DNA of 23,940 nt from positions 1 to 23,940 of the IMG/VR virus record IMGVR_UViG_3300008120_000875, one strand, 5' to 3'. Positions 5,630 to 12,202 of this stretch are shown one piece after another. The translations under genes and the position numbers were made by a program. The number at the start of each line of letters is the position of its first letter. Within the stretch, counting starts at the first letter, position 1. Below the pieces are notes generated by a model. The model was not told the origin of the DNA. It did not search any database and saw only the letters and a program-made list of their open reading frames with translations. The stretch is from a virus.

Positions 5630-5705
5630 GATTGCTGATCTTCCAGTCGCCACCCTCGACCCTGCTGCGCTGCTGGCAGTGGCTGCAATGTCTCGTCCCA
5701 TCCAT
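5514..5705 (-). CDS. Small CxxC...CxxC zinc-finger protein
   Basis: The product has 63 residues (MDGTRHCSHCQQRSRV...). CSHC (7-10) and CGSC (35-38, in RRWQCGSCMSRLR) form a four-cysteine zinc site with about 24 residues between, followed by an Arg/Ala-rich helix. The start ATG overlaps the RusA stop as TGATG, fitting the coupled style of the operon. More than half of it overlaps the 115-aa gene in another frame. Third-position GC falls in its second half, so a frameshifted single gene is an alternative reading. Confidence 0.6.
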   Translation of the reverse strand: MDGTRHCSHCQQRSRVEGGDWKISNHGRNRRWQCGSCMSRLRAATQQREADAAARRDAGGVAE

Positions 5706-6130
5706 CAGTCATTCACCTCGTGCATGTGTACTTCAATCCCCGGCGCTGCCCCGTAGCGCTTGCTGACAGTCAGCTTGATCACCTGCTTGTCGTCGACATA
5801 CGCGACCCCGTTGCAAGCGTCCAGCACCGCCTTGGCGACGTTGTCCAGATCAGGCTTGCCCGGTATCTCCACACCCTGCAGCGCTGCTTCCCGGCGCTTC
5901 CTGGGCCAGCTGGCAGGCACCCGGCAACTGATGTCGATCCGCACCGCCCAGGCGCTCTCAGTCGGGGCCAGCGAACCCATAGCACCCTGACACGCATCAG
6001 CGACCTGGCGCTCCCATGCCGCGGTCTTGGCTGGGGTGTACAGGCGCGGCCTGCCGCCAATCGTTGACACTCGCGGCCTGCCCTTGCCGACAGCATCGCC
6101 GTCGAGCCACCAGTAGAGCGACAGGCTCAT
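5705..6130 (-). CDS. rusA: RusA-type Holliday junction resolvase
   Basis: The product has 141 residues and should be a dimeric endonuclease that resolves Holliday junctions before packaging. The diagnostic segment is GKPDLDNVAKAVLDAC (91-106) and YVDDKQV (111-117), giving the acidic residues D94, D96 and D113/D114 expected at the metal site. KGRPR (16-20) is also typical. The chosen ATG (6130-6128) overlaps the stop of the gene before it as ATGA; an in-frame extension upstream is Arg/Pro-rich shadow sequence. Together with RecT and the YqaJ nuclease on the opposite strand it suggests recombination-based replication. Confidence 0.92.
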   Translation of the reverse strand: MSLSLYWWLDGDAVGKGRPRVSTIGGRPRLYTPAKTAAWERQVADACQGAMGSLAPTESAWAVRIDISCRVPASWPRKRREAALQGVEIPGKPDLDNVAKAVLDACNGVAYVDDKQVIKLTVSKRYGAAPGIEVHMHEVND

Positions 6131-6336
6131 TCGCGCCACGCTGCCCGCTGCAGCACCCGGACATGACAGCTGTGGTGCAGCGTCGTCAGCTTTGCTTGGC
6201 CCTGCTTGCGAACCCAATGGCGAGTCCCGCCAGGCGTCTCCAGATCGCGGTGGTGGTACTCGTAGACCTCGCCGGTGCGCGACAGCTCGAACCAGTCGCC
6301 GACCTGCATGTTGCGGACTCTCACGATATCGCTCAT
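6127..6336 (-). CDS. Hypothetical small beta-rich phage protein
   Basis: The product has 69 residues (MSDIVRVRNMQVGDWFELSR...). The sequence MQVGDWFELSRTGEVYEYHH followed by RHWVRKQGQAKLTTL suggests a small five-stranded barrel, perhaps SH3- or KOW-like; this is a guess from pattern. Both ends overlap neighbours as ATGA (RHH gene upstream, RusA downstream). No clear Shine-Dalgarno is present, so it probably depends on coupling. The family is not recognised. Confidence 0.7.
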   Translation of the reverse strand: MSDIVRVRNMQVGDWFELSRTGEVYEYHHRDLETPGGTRHWVRKQGQAKLTTLHHSCHVRVLQRAAWRE

Positions 6337-6518
6337 CGCCGCGGCCCCAGCAAGCGCTGCAGCCTGACCTGCACATCCCCGGTCTGCACCAGGTGAGCGT
6401 GGATCAGCCCCTCGATGATGCTGGCCCTGCTTTGCCGCTGCTGATCTGCAGCACGGTCGAGCAGCGCCCTGGCATCCGGTCGCAGCCGGATCAGTATTGG
6501 CTTCAATGGTGTCTTCAT
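6333..6518 (-). CDS. Ribbon-helix-helix (Arc/CopG-type) regulator
   Basis: The product has 61 residues. KPILIRLRPDARALLDRAAD and QQRQSRASIIEGLIHAHLV match the ribbon-helix-helix fold: a short beta strand (ILIRL, about 8-12) followed by two helices, with the turn at QSRAS. Such proteins bind DNA as dimers and often repress their own promoter. It is the first gene of the leftward operon and faces the recombinase across a control region rich in GATRTC sites. The ATG at 6518 has no visible Shine-Dalgarno. It is probably an autoregulator or phage switch factor; its targets are inference. Confidence 0.8.
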   Translation of the reverse strand: MKTPLKPILIRLRPDARALLDRAADQQRQSRASIIEGLIHAHLVQTGDVQVRLQRLLGPRR

Positions 6519-6713
6519 GCGATCATGATATCGGCGCGGTATCAGATGTCCAGCACACCACCAGCACCTGCTGCTCAGAGGAGGATTAGATTTTGCCTAT
6601 CGGGTCAGCGTTGACGATAAAAAAATATTCCAACACAGACCTTCGATTCGCTGGCATAGTTCAGTCCATGCGATGTCACAACGATATCGCAACACACAAC
6701 AGGAGCAGACGAC
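6519..6713. promoter_or_regulatory. Divergent control region with clustered GATRTC sites
   Basis: The 195 bases between the leftward RHH gene and the rightward recombinase contain GATATC/GATGTC sites at 6527-6532, 6545-6550, 6672-6677 and 6683-6688. An imperfect inverted repeat, TGATATC (6526-6532) / GGTATCA (6538-6544), lies just upstream of the RHH start, and CGATATCG (6682-6689) lies just upstream of the recombinase start. An A-rich segment, ATAAAAAAATATTCC, lies between. The sites are good candidates for RHH operators. Confidence 0.5.
6653..6681 (-). promoter_or_regulatory. Candidate leftward promoter of the RHH-terminase operon
   Basis: On the minus strand TTGTGA (6681-6676), a 17-base spacer and TATGCC (6658-6653) form a fair sigma70-type pair. 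The GATRTC pair at 6672-6688 overlaps the -35, which would allow repression. The leader to the RHH ATG would be about 128 nt. Pattern match only. Confidence 0.3.
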
Positions 6714-7367
6714 ATGACCTTCATCGCGTACTACCGCGTCAGCACCGACCGCCAGGGAAAGTCTGGCCTTGGCCTCGAAGCCCAGCGTTCAGCAGTTCTG
6801 TCGCACATCGCCGGAGCGCCGCTGCTGGCCGAGTACACCGAGGTCGAGTCCGGTCGCAAGACCGACCGCCCTCAGCTGATCGCTGCACTCGCTGCAGCGC
6901 GTAAGGCGAAGGCCACGCTGATCATCGCCAAGCTCGACCGCTTGGCTCGCAATGTGCACTTCATCTCCGGCCTGCTGGAGTCCGGTGTGGCGTTCCGCTG
7001 CGCCGACATGCCCGAGGCTGATCGGACATGGCTGCAGATGAGCGCCGTATTCGGCGAGTGGGAAGCCCGCAAGATCGGGGAGCGCACCAGCGCGGCCCTA
7101 CAAGCCGCCAAAGCCCGCGGTGTGGTGTTGGGGTCGCCCAGCCCCGAGAAAGGCGCTGCAGCCGTTTCTGACGCCGCCCAGCGCTATGCTGCTACGCTGG
7201 CCCCGGTCATCGCCGAGATCCGCGCAGCCGGTGCTGTCACCCTGCGTGACATCGCAGCCCAGTTGCAGGCCCGCAGCGTCAAGACCGCCCGCGGTGGCCT
7301 GGCATGGTCAGCGCAGCAGGTCAGCAACCTGATCAACCGTCTCAACCAAGAGGAGATCGCAGCATGA
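6714..7367 (+). CDS. Small serine recombinase (resolvase/invertase family)
   Basis: The product has 217 residues. The N-terminal catalytic domain begins FIAYYRVSTDRQ with nucleophile S10 and R8. It continues with E44-SGRKTDRPQL and LIIAKLDRLARN (69-80) with the conserved DRLxR. A basic linker (ERTSAALQAAKARGV) leads to a short C-terminal DNA-binding region (VTLRDIAAQLQARSV, then WSAQQVSNLINRL). The size is that of resolvases and invertases, not large serine integrases. AGGAG about 8 nt before the ATG is a good ribosome site. It heads the rightward operon. It might resolve genome multimers, invert a segment or integrate the phage; no attachment site was identified. Confidence 0.92.
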   Translation: MTFIAYYRVSTDRQGKSGLGLEAQRSAVLSHIAGAPLLAEYTEVESGRKTDRPQLIAALAAARKAKATLIIAKLDRLARNVHFISGLLESGVAFRCADMPEADRTWLQMSAVFGEWEARKIGERTSAALQAAKARGVVLGSPSPEKGAAAVSDAAQRYAATLAPVIAEIRAAGAVTLRDIAAQLQARSVKTARGGLAWSAQQVSNLINRLNQEEIAA

Positions 7368-7567
7368 ACGACAAACCGCTCTGCAAGGTCGCCATCGGGT
7401 CGGCCTACCAGCGCCCGCTTCGGCGGGACTTCACCTCCGAGGAGATTTTCTGGCAAGCGAAGCTGCTGGACAAACGACAGAGGCTGACCGCATCGCAAGT
7501 CATCGGCAGCGTCATCCAGCTGCTGTTGTGGGTTGGAACGATTGGAGTCATGTTATGGATCGCGTGA
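7364..7567 (+). CDS. Small tail-anchored membrane protein
   Basis: The product has 67 residues from ATG 7364, which overlaps the recombinase stop as ATGA. The N-terminal two thirds are polar and basic (YQRPLRRDFTSEEIFWQAKL). The C-terminus is a single membrane segment, VIGSVIQLLLWVGTIGVMLW (about 46-65). It would be held in the inner membrane with the polar part in the cytoplasm. I do not recognise it. A role in early host takeover or exclusion is possible but unsupported. Confidence 0.7.
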   Translation: MNDKPLCKVAIGSAYQRPLRRDFTSEEIFWQAKLLDKRQRLTASQVIGSVIQLLLWVGTIGVMLWIA

Positions 7568-7965
7568 TGCTTGACGATGCCTTTCAGACAAGGCAATGCC
7601 AGAAGCTGCTTGCCTCGGTCGTGGCGACCGCACTGCGCGATTTAGCTGCAGGAAGGGACCAGCGCTGGGACCGCAGCCGGAAACCTGGCGAACGTGAGAT
7701 GACCATCAGCGGTCATTCGTTCACCGCTGCGCGCTTTTTGTTTGACGAAGAATCGACCGGCGTCGATGTTTACCTCGAATGGCTCGACATCGATGTTGGG
7801 AATTTCCGCAAGCGCTTGCTCGAAACGATCTACGATCCCAGTGCGAGGGGCGTAGGTGGCTGGGACTCAAGCCAGCGCCGAGCAATGCGGATCAATTACG
7901 AACTCTGGCGCAAGCTGCGCCACAGCCACACCAGTGAATTCGAGGAGGACGAAGATGACAACTGA
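7555..7965 (+). CDS. Hypothetical phage protein
   Basis: The product has 136 residues from ATG 7555, which has GGAG 7 nt upstream and overlaps the previous gene by 13 nt. Residues about 58-90, FTAARFLFDEES and VYLEWLDIDVGNFRKRLLE, match a pattern common in small phage proteins in which an A-x-x-FLF(D/S) helix is followed by a short helix-turn-helix-like segment ending RRR/KR. The C-terminus is very acidic (EFEEDEDDN). DNA or protein binding is possible. Function unknown. Confidence 0.7.
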   Translation: MDRVMLDDAFQTRQCQKLLASVVATALRDLAAGRDQRWDRSRKPGEREMTISGHSFTAARFLFDEESTGVDVYLEWLDIDVGNFRKRLLETIYDPSARGVGGWDSSQRRAMRINYELWRKLRHSHTSEFEEDEDDN

Positions 7966-8248
7966 AGCACAGGAACTGAAAGAGCAGGCGCTTGACGCGC
8001 ATGAGGAGCGGCATCGGGAATGGGTGCTGCAGGCCCGCGATGTCGCCGTGAAGGTCGCGCTGGACTTCGGCAGCGTGTCGATCAATGACATTCGGCCCCG
8101 CTGCCCGCTGCCAGAGGGAGCGCACCCCTCGCTCTACGGTGCGGTGTTTCGCACCCGAGTCCTGCGGCCTGCCGGTTATGTGGTCGCCTTTCACCGCGAG
8201 TCGCACGGCAGGGTTGTGCGTTCGTACAAAGTCACAGGAGAACAGTAA
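7955..8248 (+). CDS. Hypothetical winged-helix-like phage protein
   Basis: The product has 97 residues from ATG 7955, with GAGGAGG upstream. The N-terminal half is a charged helix (AQELKEQALDAHEERHREW). The second half reads VSINDIRPRCPLPEGAHPS, YGAVFRTRVLRPAGYVVAF and RVVRSYKV, which resembles the wing and recognition helix of small phage DNA-binding proteins. Function is unknown. It overlaps the previous gene and its TAA overlaps the next start as TAATG. Confidence 0.7.
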   Translation: MTTEAQELKEQALDAHEERHREWVLQARDVAVKVALDFGSVSINDIRPRCPLPEGAHPSLYGAVFRTRVLRPAGYVVAFHRESHGRVVRSYKVTGEQ

Positions 8249-9146
8249 TGGTCGGAAAGGTAACACCCAACACGATGATGTCAGCGTCACGCATCCCGGC
8301 GCTGCTTGGGATGAGCAAGTACGCCAGCCGCAACGACACCCTGCAGGCGGTGATTGCCGCCCACCAGGGCATCGAAGAACCCTGGAAGGGATCGGAGGCT
8401 GCAGACTGGGGCAACACCCTCGAGCCGACGATTCTCGCTGAAGCTGCCCGCCGCCTGCAGCTGCGTGATCTGCAGCTCGATCACCCCGAGGCCCGGTTCC
8501 ACCCTGATCTGCCGCTGGCCTGCAGCCTGGACGGGACGTCGGTCAGGACAGCATCGCCCTCGACGGCATCGGTGTCCTCGAGGCCAAGCTCACCAGCTCA
8601 TGGCCAGAGGATGTCCCGGCGCTCGACCGCGGCCCTCTCCAGCTGCAGGCGCAGATGGACATCATCGGTGCGAAATGGGGGGCGGTGTGCGTTCTCTATC
8701 AGGGAATCGAATTGCGGATCTTTCTGTTCGCGCCGCACCCCGAGTCGCTGGCTGCGATCAGCAATGCGGTCTATGACTTCGACCGCCGCATCCAGTTCTG
8801 GCGGGACACCGGAGCGATTGATTGGTACCCGGCTGACCAGGCTGGCGACACGGAGCGCATCTTCCCGGTCGCGGAAGACACGCAGATCGACCTGCCTGCT
8901 CACGCTGCCGTGCTGATCGACGACATGCAGAAAGCCGCCGCAGACATCGAGGATGCGCAGGCTCGCAAGACCAAGGCAGAGACGGACCTGAAGCTGCTGC
9001 TTGGCACGGCAACAGAAGGCAGGCTCGGATCGACAATCGTGCGCTGGCCGATGCGTCACTACAAGGCGCAGCCCGAGAAGATCACCCCGGCGAAAGCCGC
9101 CTACAGCATCCGGCAGTCAACGCTCGCCTTGAAAGAGGCAAAATGA
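8248..9146 (+). CDS. YqaJ-type phage exonuclease, frameshifted
   Basis: This should be the 5'-3' exonuclease that makes single-stranded tails for the RecT-type partner. The first frame (from ATG 8248) encodes SASRIPALLGMSKYASRNDT, WGNTLEPTILAEAARR and CSLDGT. After about 8537 it becomes Ser/Arg-rich nonsense. The -1 frame then gives VGQDSIALDGIGVLEAKLTS with the E-x-K nuclease motif, GPLQLQAQMDIIGAKWGAV with the QLQ.QM motif, and a helical C-terminus, ending in TGA 9146. Adding one base after 8537 gives an uninterrupted protein of about 299 residues. No slippery heptamer is visible. The end overlaps the next gene as ATGA, so the joined frame is the natural one. Confidence 0.8.
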
Positions 9147-9316
9147 GAGTCAGCGCACACACTCTGGCAATCGCCCTGCGAGCAATCGAGGAGTCGCTCG
9201 CGGTGCTGCCGCCCAAATCATCGAGACGCACTCAGCTGATTCTTGCAATGACCGAGCTGCGGTTCGCACTCGAAAACCTGAAGATCCAGATCAAGGAGGA
9301 AAGCAATGGAAGATGA
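9143..9316 (+). CDS. Hypothetical small helical protein
   Basis: The product has 57 residues (MRVSAHTLAIALRAIEESLA...), below common ORF length cut-offs. The start overlaps the exonuclease stop as ATGA. It is predicted to be two amphipathic helices (LAIALRAIEESLAVL and TELRFALENLKIQIKEE). Its 3' end carries the AAGGAGG ribosome site of the next gene. Lying between nuclease and annealing protein, it may assist recombination, but nothing in the sequence proves this. Confidence 0.65.
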   Translation: MRVSAHTLAIALRAIEESLAVLPPKSSRRTQLILAMTELRFALENLKIQIKEESNGR

Positions 9317-9467
9317 CCCGATTCTGTTTGCCTATGACCGAGCGGTGCTGGCCCTGCAGTCGGCCATCCCCGGCCTGGAGGAAGAGCGAGCGTATGAGGT
9401 GGTCGCCGCGATCAGCCTGGCCGTTATTGAAAACATTAAAGAACACCTTCAGGAGCAACCGAAATGA
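9306..9467 (+). CDS. Hypothetical small acidic protein
   Basis: The product has 53 residues (MEDDPILFAYDRAVLALQSA...). ATG 9306 is preceded by a strong GGAGG. The sequence is acidic and helical (EERAYEVVAAISLAVIENIK). It overlaps the previous gene by 11 nt and the RecT-type gene as ATGA. I do not recognise it. Confidence 0.65.
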   Translation: MEDDPILFAYDRAVLALQSAIPGLEEERAYEVVAAISLAVIENIKEHLQEQPK

Positions 9468-10555
9468 CAGCACTCACCACCCACCGCGGGTTTGCGCCCG
9501 CCACCATGAGCGAGGCTATCGAGTTCAGCCGTATGCTCGCCGAATCGAGCATGGTCCCCAAGGCGTATCAGAACAAGCCGCAGGACATCATGGTCTGTGT
9601 GCAATGGGGATATGAGATCGGCCTGGCCCCGATGCAGGCGCTCCAGAACATCGCCGTGATCAACGGCAAGCCCAGCGTCTACGGTGACGCGGCAATGGCG
9701 CTGGTGCAGGCCAGCCCCGTCTGCGAGGATGTGCAGGAGTTCTTCGAGGGTGAAGGCACTGCAAACCCGGTCGCCGTTTGTGTGGCCAAGCGCCGCGGTC
9801 GCAACCCTGTCACCGCACGGTTCAGCGTCGAGGATGCGAAACGCGCTGGTCTGTGGGGCAAAGCCGGTCCCTGGCAAGCGTATCCCAAGCGCATGATGCA
9901 GATGAGAGCGCGAGGCTTCGCGCTGCGCGATGCGTTCCCCGATGTATTGAAAGGACTCATCACGGCAGAGGAAGCGCAGGATTATCCGGCAGAGGCAGCG
10001 CCGCGGGAGCGCGACATCACCCCGCGCAACCCGCTGGATCGGATCGCCGCCCCGGTCGGTGTGCCGATCACCGCCCCGGCAGTCATCGAACAGCAGCTGG
10101 CCGACACGGTCGAGCCTAGCGAGGCAGCGACATTCGAGCAGATCACCGCCGAGTTCGCCGCTGCAGGCGTCGAGGTGATCGAGATCCCCGAGGTGGTTGA
10201 GGCAATTGAGGAACGTGCCGCGATCATCGAGGAGTCAGGTGTGCCGCCCGATCAGGCGCTGCAACAGGCAGTCGAGCAGGAAGGATACCCGCTGCGAGTA
10301 CCCGGCAAGACCGAGCCGCACTCGATGCACATCAGTCTGGAGGATTGGCTCGTTGCCTACAACCAACTGGCAGACAAGACTGCTACCGCTGGCCGAGCAG
10401 AGCCGCGCACCCGCATGACCAAGCTGCGCGAACTGAAGGAGGCCAATGAGAAGGTCACCGACAGGCTGGCCCCGGTGCTGCAGTCGGTGCTGAATGCTGC
10501 TCACCAGCGCCGCCTGAAGATCCTCGGTGCAAGCCTGGACCCTAGCCAGAAGTGA
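9464..10555 (+). CDS. recT: RecT-type single-strand annealing protein
   Basis: The product has 363 residues. The conserved region is residues about 10-175: MSEAIEFSRMLAESSMVPKA, GYEIGLAPMQALQNIAVING (49-68), KPSVYGDA, and GPWQAYPKRMMQMRARGFAL followed by RDAFPD (131-160). This pattern is that of phage RecT-family annealing proteins in which QNIAVINGKP is invariant. The acidic, low-complexity middle (about 180-280) and a C-terminal helical segment are less typical. With the YqaJ-type nuclease it makes a Red/RecET-like pair for recombination-dependent replication or repair. Its stop lies 14 nt inside the 3' end of the convergent endolysin gene. Confidence 0.85.
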   Translation: MTALTTHRGFAPATMSEAIEFSRMLAESSMVPKAYQNKPQDIMVCVQWGYEIGLAPMQALQNIAVINGKPSVYGDAAMALVQASPVCEDVQEFFEGEGTANPVAVCVAKRRGRNPVTARFSVEDAKRAGLWGKAGPWQAYPKRMMQMRARGFALRDAFPDVLKGLITAEEAQDYPAEAAPRERDITPRNPLDRIAAPVGVPITAPAVIEQQLADTVEPSEAATFEQITAEFAAAGVEVIEIPEVVEAIEERAAIIEESGVPPDQALQQAVEQEGYPLRVPGKTEPHSMHISLEDWLVAYNQLADKTATAGRAEPRTRMTKLRELKEANEKVTDRLAPVLQSVLNAAHQRRLKILGASLDPSQK

Positions 10556-11054
10556 TCATCTCGAGCGCGGTGCGCCTGACATCCAAGACGCGCCGCGCCC
10601 AGCCCCGCCCGAATGTCTCCCAGGTCTTAAGCTCCTGCAGGAACGCGAGCCGCTTGTCGCAGTAAGCGTTGATGAGTTCCTGCTGGTCCATCTCATTGAC
10701 CGCGGCCAGGGTCCGAGGCCCGATTGCTCCGTCTTGCGTGGCACCGACCACAGCCTGCAGGAACTTCGCCGCCCTACCTGGCCCACTGTTGATCGCCGTA
10801 TCGAAGACGCAATAGGCAACACCCGCAGGCATCGCGTCTGCCGCCACCGCATCCCAGTATTTCTTGCGGTAGAGCGGTGCGACATCATCGGGAGTCAAAT
10901 CTTTGATCGCTTGCACATCGACCGGGTGACCGCACCATTCTTCCCACACCGCCTTCGTGCAGCCGAGATTCGTTGCCCCACCGGGATCAGCCGGGTGATC
11001 GACGAATCCACCCTCGTGCGCCAGGACATGCTTCAGGCATTCTTCAAAGCTCAT
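10542..11054 (-). CDS. Endolysin, GH108 family peptidoglycan hydrolase
   Basis: The product has 170 residues. It starts MSFEECLKHVLAHEGGFVDH with the catalytic E14 in HEGG, then PADPGGATNLGCT, as in the GH108 muramidase family. The C-terminal part, with FDTAINSGPGRAAKFLQAVV followed by GAIGPRT, matches the PG_binding_3 domain usually attached to GH108. There is no signal peptide, so release depends on the holin. Its start overlaps the HNH gene stop as ATGA, and its 3' end overlaps the convergent recT gene. Confidence 0.92.
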   Translation of the reverse strand: MSFEECLKHVLAHEGGFVDHPADPGGATNLGCTKAVWEEWCGHPVDVQAIKDLTPDDVAPLYRKKYWDAVAADAMPAGVAYCVFDTAINSGPGRAAKFLQAVVGATQDGAIGPRTLAAVNEMDQQELINAYCDKRLAFLQELKTWETFGRGWARRVLDVRRTALEMITSG

Positions 11055-11548
11055 TTGTTACCCTTCCGCAAATTGTCAATCGCTGGGATTACTTGAAGGT
11101 TATCAACACAATGCAGCCCACCCTTGCTCAACGGAACAATGTGATCGACATGAAATTGCTCACCTAAAGACATCTCACAATAAAAATCTCGCAAACAATA
11201 GATCGCTAATATTTCGTTTGAAATTTCTCCACGAATCATTGCTCGACGATTTGCGTTGTCGGCCAGTATTCTTGCTTTGTTATTTGTTCGATCAGCTCTT
11301 TTCCAAAGAAATACTTTCTCAGGGTTTTCTGATCTGTACTTGCGATTGCGTTCTAATTTTGCATCGTAATGTTTGACCGTGCTTTTCTTAACGGCTTCGC
11401 GATGTCGCTCCGGATTTTGAGAACGCCTATCGCGCATTATTTCAGCGTAGCAACTTTTGCATCTGCTTTGCAAACCAGATGCGATCCGTTTGTCTGGACT
11501 AAACATTGACAATGATTTTTCAATCATACATACCGTGCATCGCTTCAC
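11051..11548 (-). CDS. HNH homing-type endonuclease inserted in the lysis cassette
   Basis: The product has 165 residues. The N-terminus has CTVCMIEKSLSMF and CKSCYAEIMRDR, a four-cysteine zinc site (C4/C7, C30/C33) seen in phage HNH proteins. The C-terminus has the HNH signature HVDHIVPLSKGGLHCVDNLQ followed by VIPAIDNLRKGNK. The gene is markedly more AT-rich than its GC-rich neighbours, which suggests recent acquisition as a selfish free-standing nuclease. It sits between holin and endolysin genes with ATGA overlaps at both ends, so its insertion has been fitted into the operon. Confidence 0.9.
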   Translation of the reverse strand: MKRCTVCMIEKSLSMFSPDKRIASGLQSRCKSCYAEIMRDRRSQNPERHREAVKKSTVKHYDAKLERNRKYRSENPEKVFLWKRADRTNNKARILADNANRRAMIRGEISNEILAIYCLRDFYCEMSLGEQFHVDHIVPLSKGGLHCVDNLQVIPAIDNLRKGNK

Positions 11549-11958
11549 TTCTTCATCAAATCCTTTTGTTGAGAACTATTGGAAGAACCTAGCCAAAAGT
11601 TGTAAACACTTGCCGTTTCCCTTGCAAGAACACCAAGAAGAAGCATCATCACATCAGATCCAGTAAGCGTCATATAACCAAGCGCGCTGCCGACAAGCAA
11701 ACCAAAAAACCCAAGAACTGTAACGATACTAAGCATCGCAGGAATGTGGCTGCGTGTAGCAATCTGCATCTGTCGAGCTGAGTCAGTATTTTTGACATTC
11801 AATTCAAACAGCTTTGTTTCGTTTGCCATCTTCGCCAGCTCGCCATTTTGCTCCAGTTGAGCAAGCTCAGCTTTTGCTTTTGCTGCGGCTTCGGGATCAG
11901 GCAAGACCCGCTCGAGGATCTTGCCGCCGACCTCAAGTAGTGGACCGAGAGGGATCAT
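11545..11958 (-). CDS. Three-TM holin-like protein (GTA_holin_3TM type)
   Basis: The product has 137 residues from ATG 11958-11956, with GGAG upstream; a longer frame starting at 12018 overlaps more and is less likely. IPLGPLLEVGGKILERVLPD and a charged helix (AAKAKAELAQLEQNGELAKM) precede RSHIPAMLSIVTVLGFFGLL and SDVMMLLLGVLARETASVYN. The pattern matches phage holins of the 3TM family, which make the membrane lesion that frees the endolysin. Its second half is AT-rich like the neighbouring HNH gene. Confidence 0.75.
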   Translation of the reverse strand: MIPLGPLLEVGGKILERVLPDPEAAAKAKAELAQLEQNGELAKMANETKLFELNVKNTDSARQMQIATRSHIPAMLSIVTVLGFFGLLVGSALGYMTLTGSDVMMLLLGVLARETASVYNFWLGSSNSSQQKDLMKK

Positions 11959-12202
11959 TCCGTTTCTCCAGCGCAGTTGATAGGGACTTGCGACCGACGA
12001 CACCACCGATGGCCCCAATGCAGAGCAGCATGATGTCCTTCAGGATTGCGAGAAAAGCCTCGTCGATTGGACTGATGCGCTCCATGTCATGCTCGACGAA
12101 CAGCACCCCGCCGAGTATCGTCAGCACCGATATGACCAGAATGCCGGTCAGCGACAGCGTGATAATTGCCCACACCCGAACCTCGATCTCGTCGTTGCTC
12201 AT
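11933..12202 (-). CDS. Two-TM membrane protein, possible second holin or antiholin
   Basis: The product has 89 residues (MSNDEIEVRVWAIITLSLTG...). Two membrane segments, about 10-35 (IITLSLTGILVISVLTILGG) and 52-70 (AILKDIMLLCIGAIGGVVG), are separated by an acidic loop, with a charged tail KRNDPSRSTT. Size, topology and its place before the 3TM holin suggest a holin or antiholin. It overlaps the holin gene by 26 nt and the preceding gene as ATGA. Family membership is not certain. Confidence 0.65.
   Translation of the reverse strand: MSNDEIEVRVWAIITLSLTGILVISVLTILGGVLFVEHDMERISPIDEAFLAILKDIMLLCIGAIGGVVGRKSLSTALEKRNDPSRSTT

Noticed and set aside
6131-6376. N-terminal extension of the RusA frame
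   Set aside because: Arg/Pro-rich and overlapping two other coupled genes; the internal ATG at 6130 fits RusA length and the ATGA overlap.
6611-6640. TTGACG as -35 of a recombinase promoter
   Set aside because: No acceptable -10 at 16-18 bases downstream on the plus strand; the recombinase promoter remains unidentified.
8525-8545. Programmed -1 frameshift in the exonuclease
   Set aside because: No X-XXY-YYZ heptamer at the transition; a single missing base explains it more simply.
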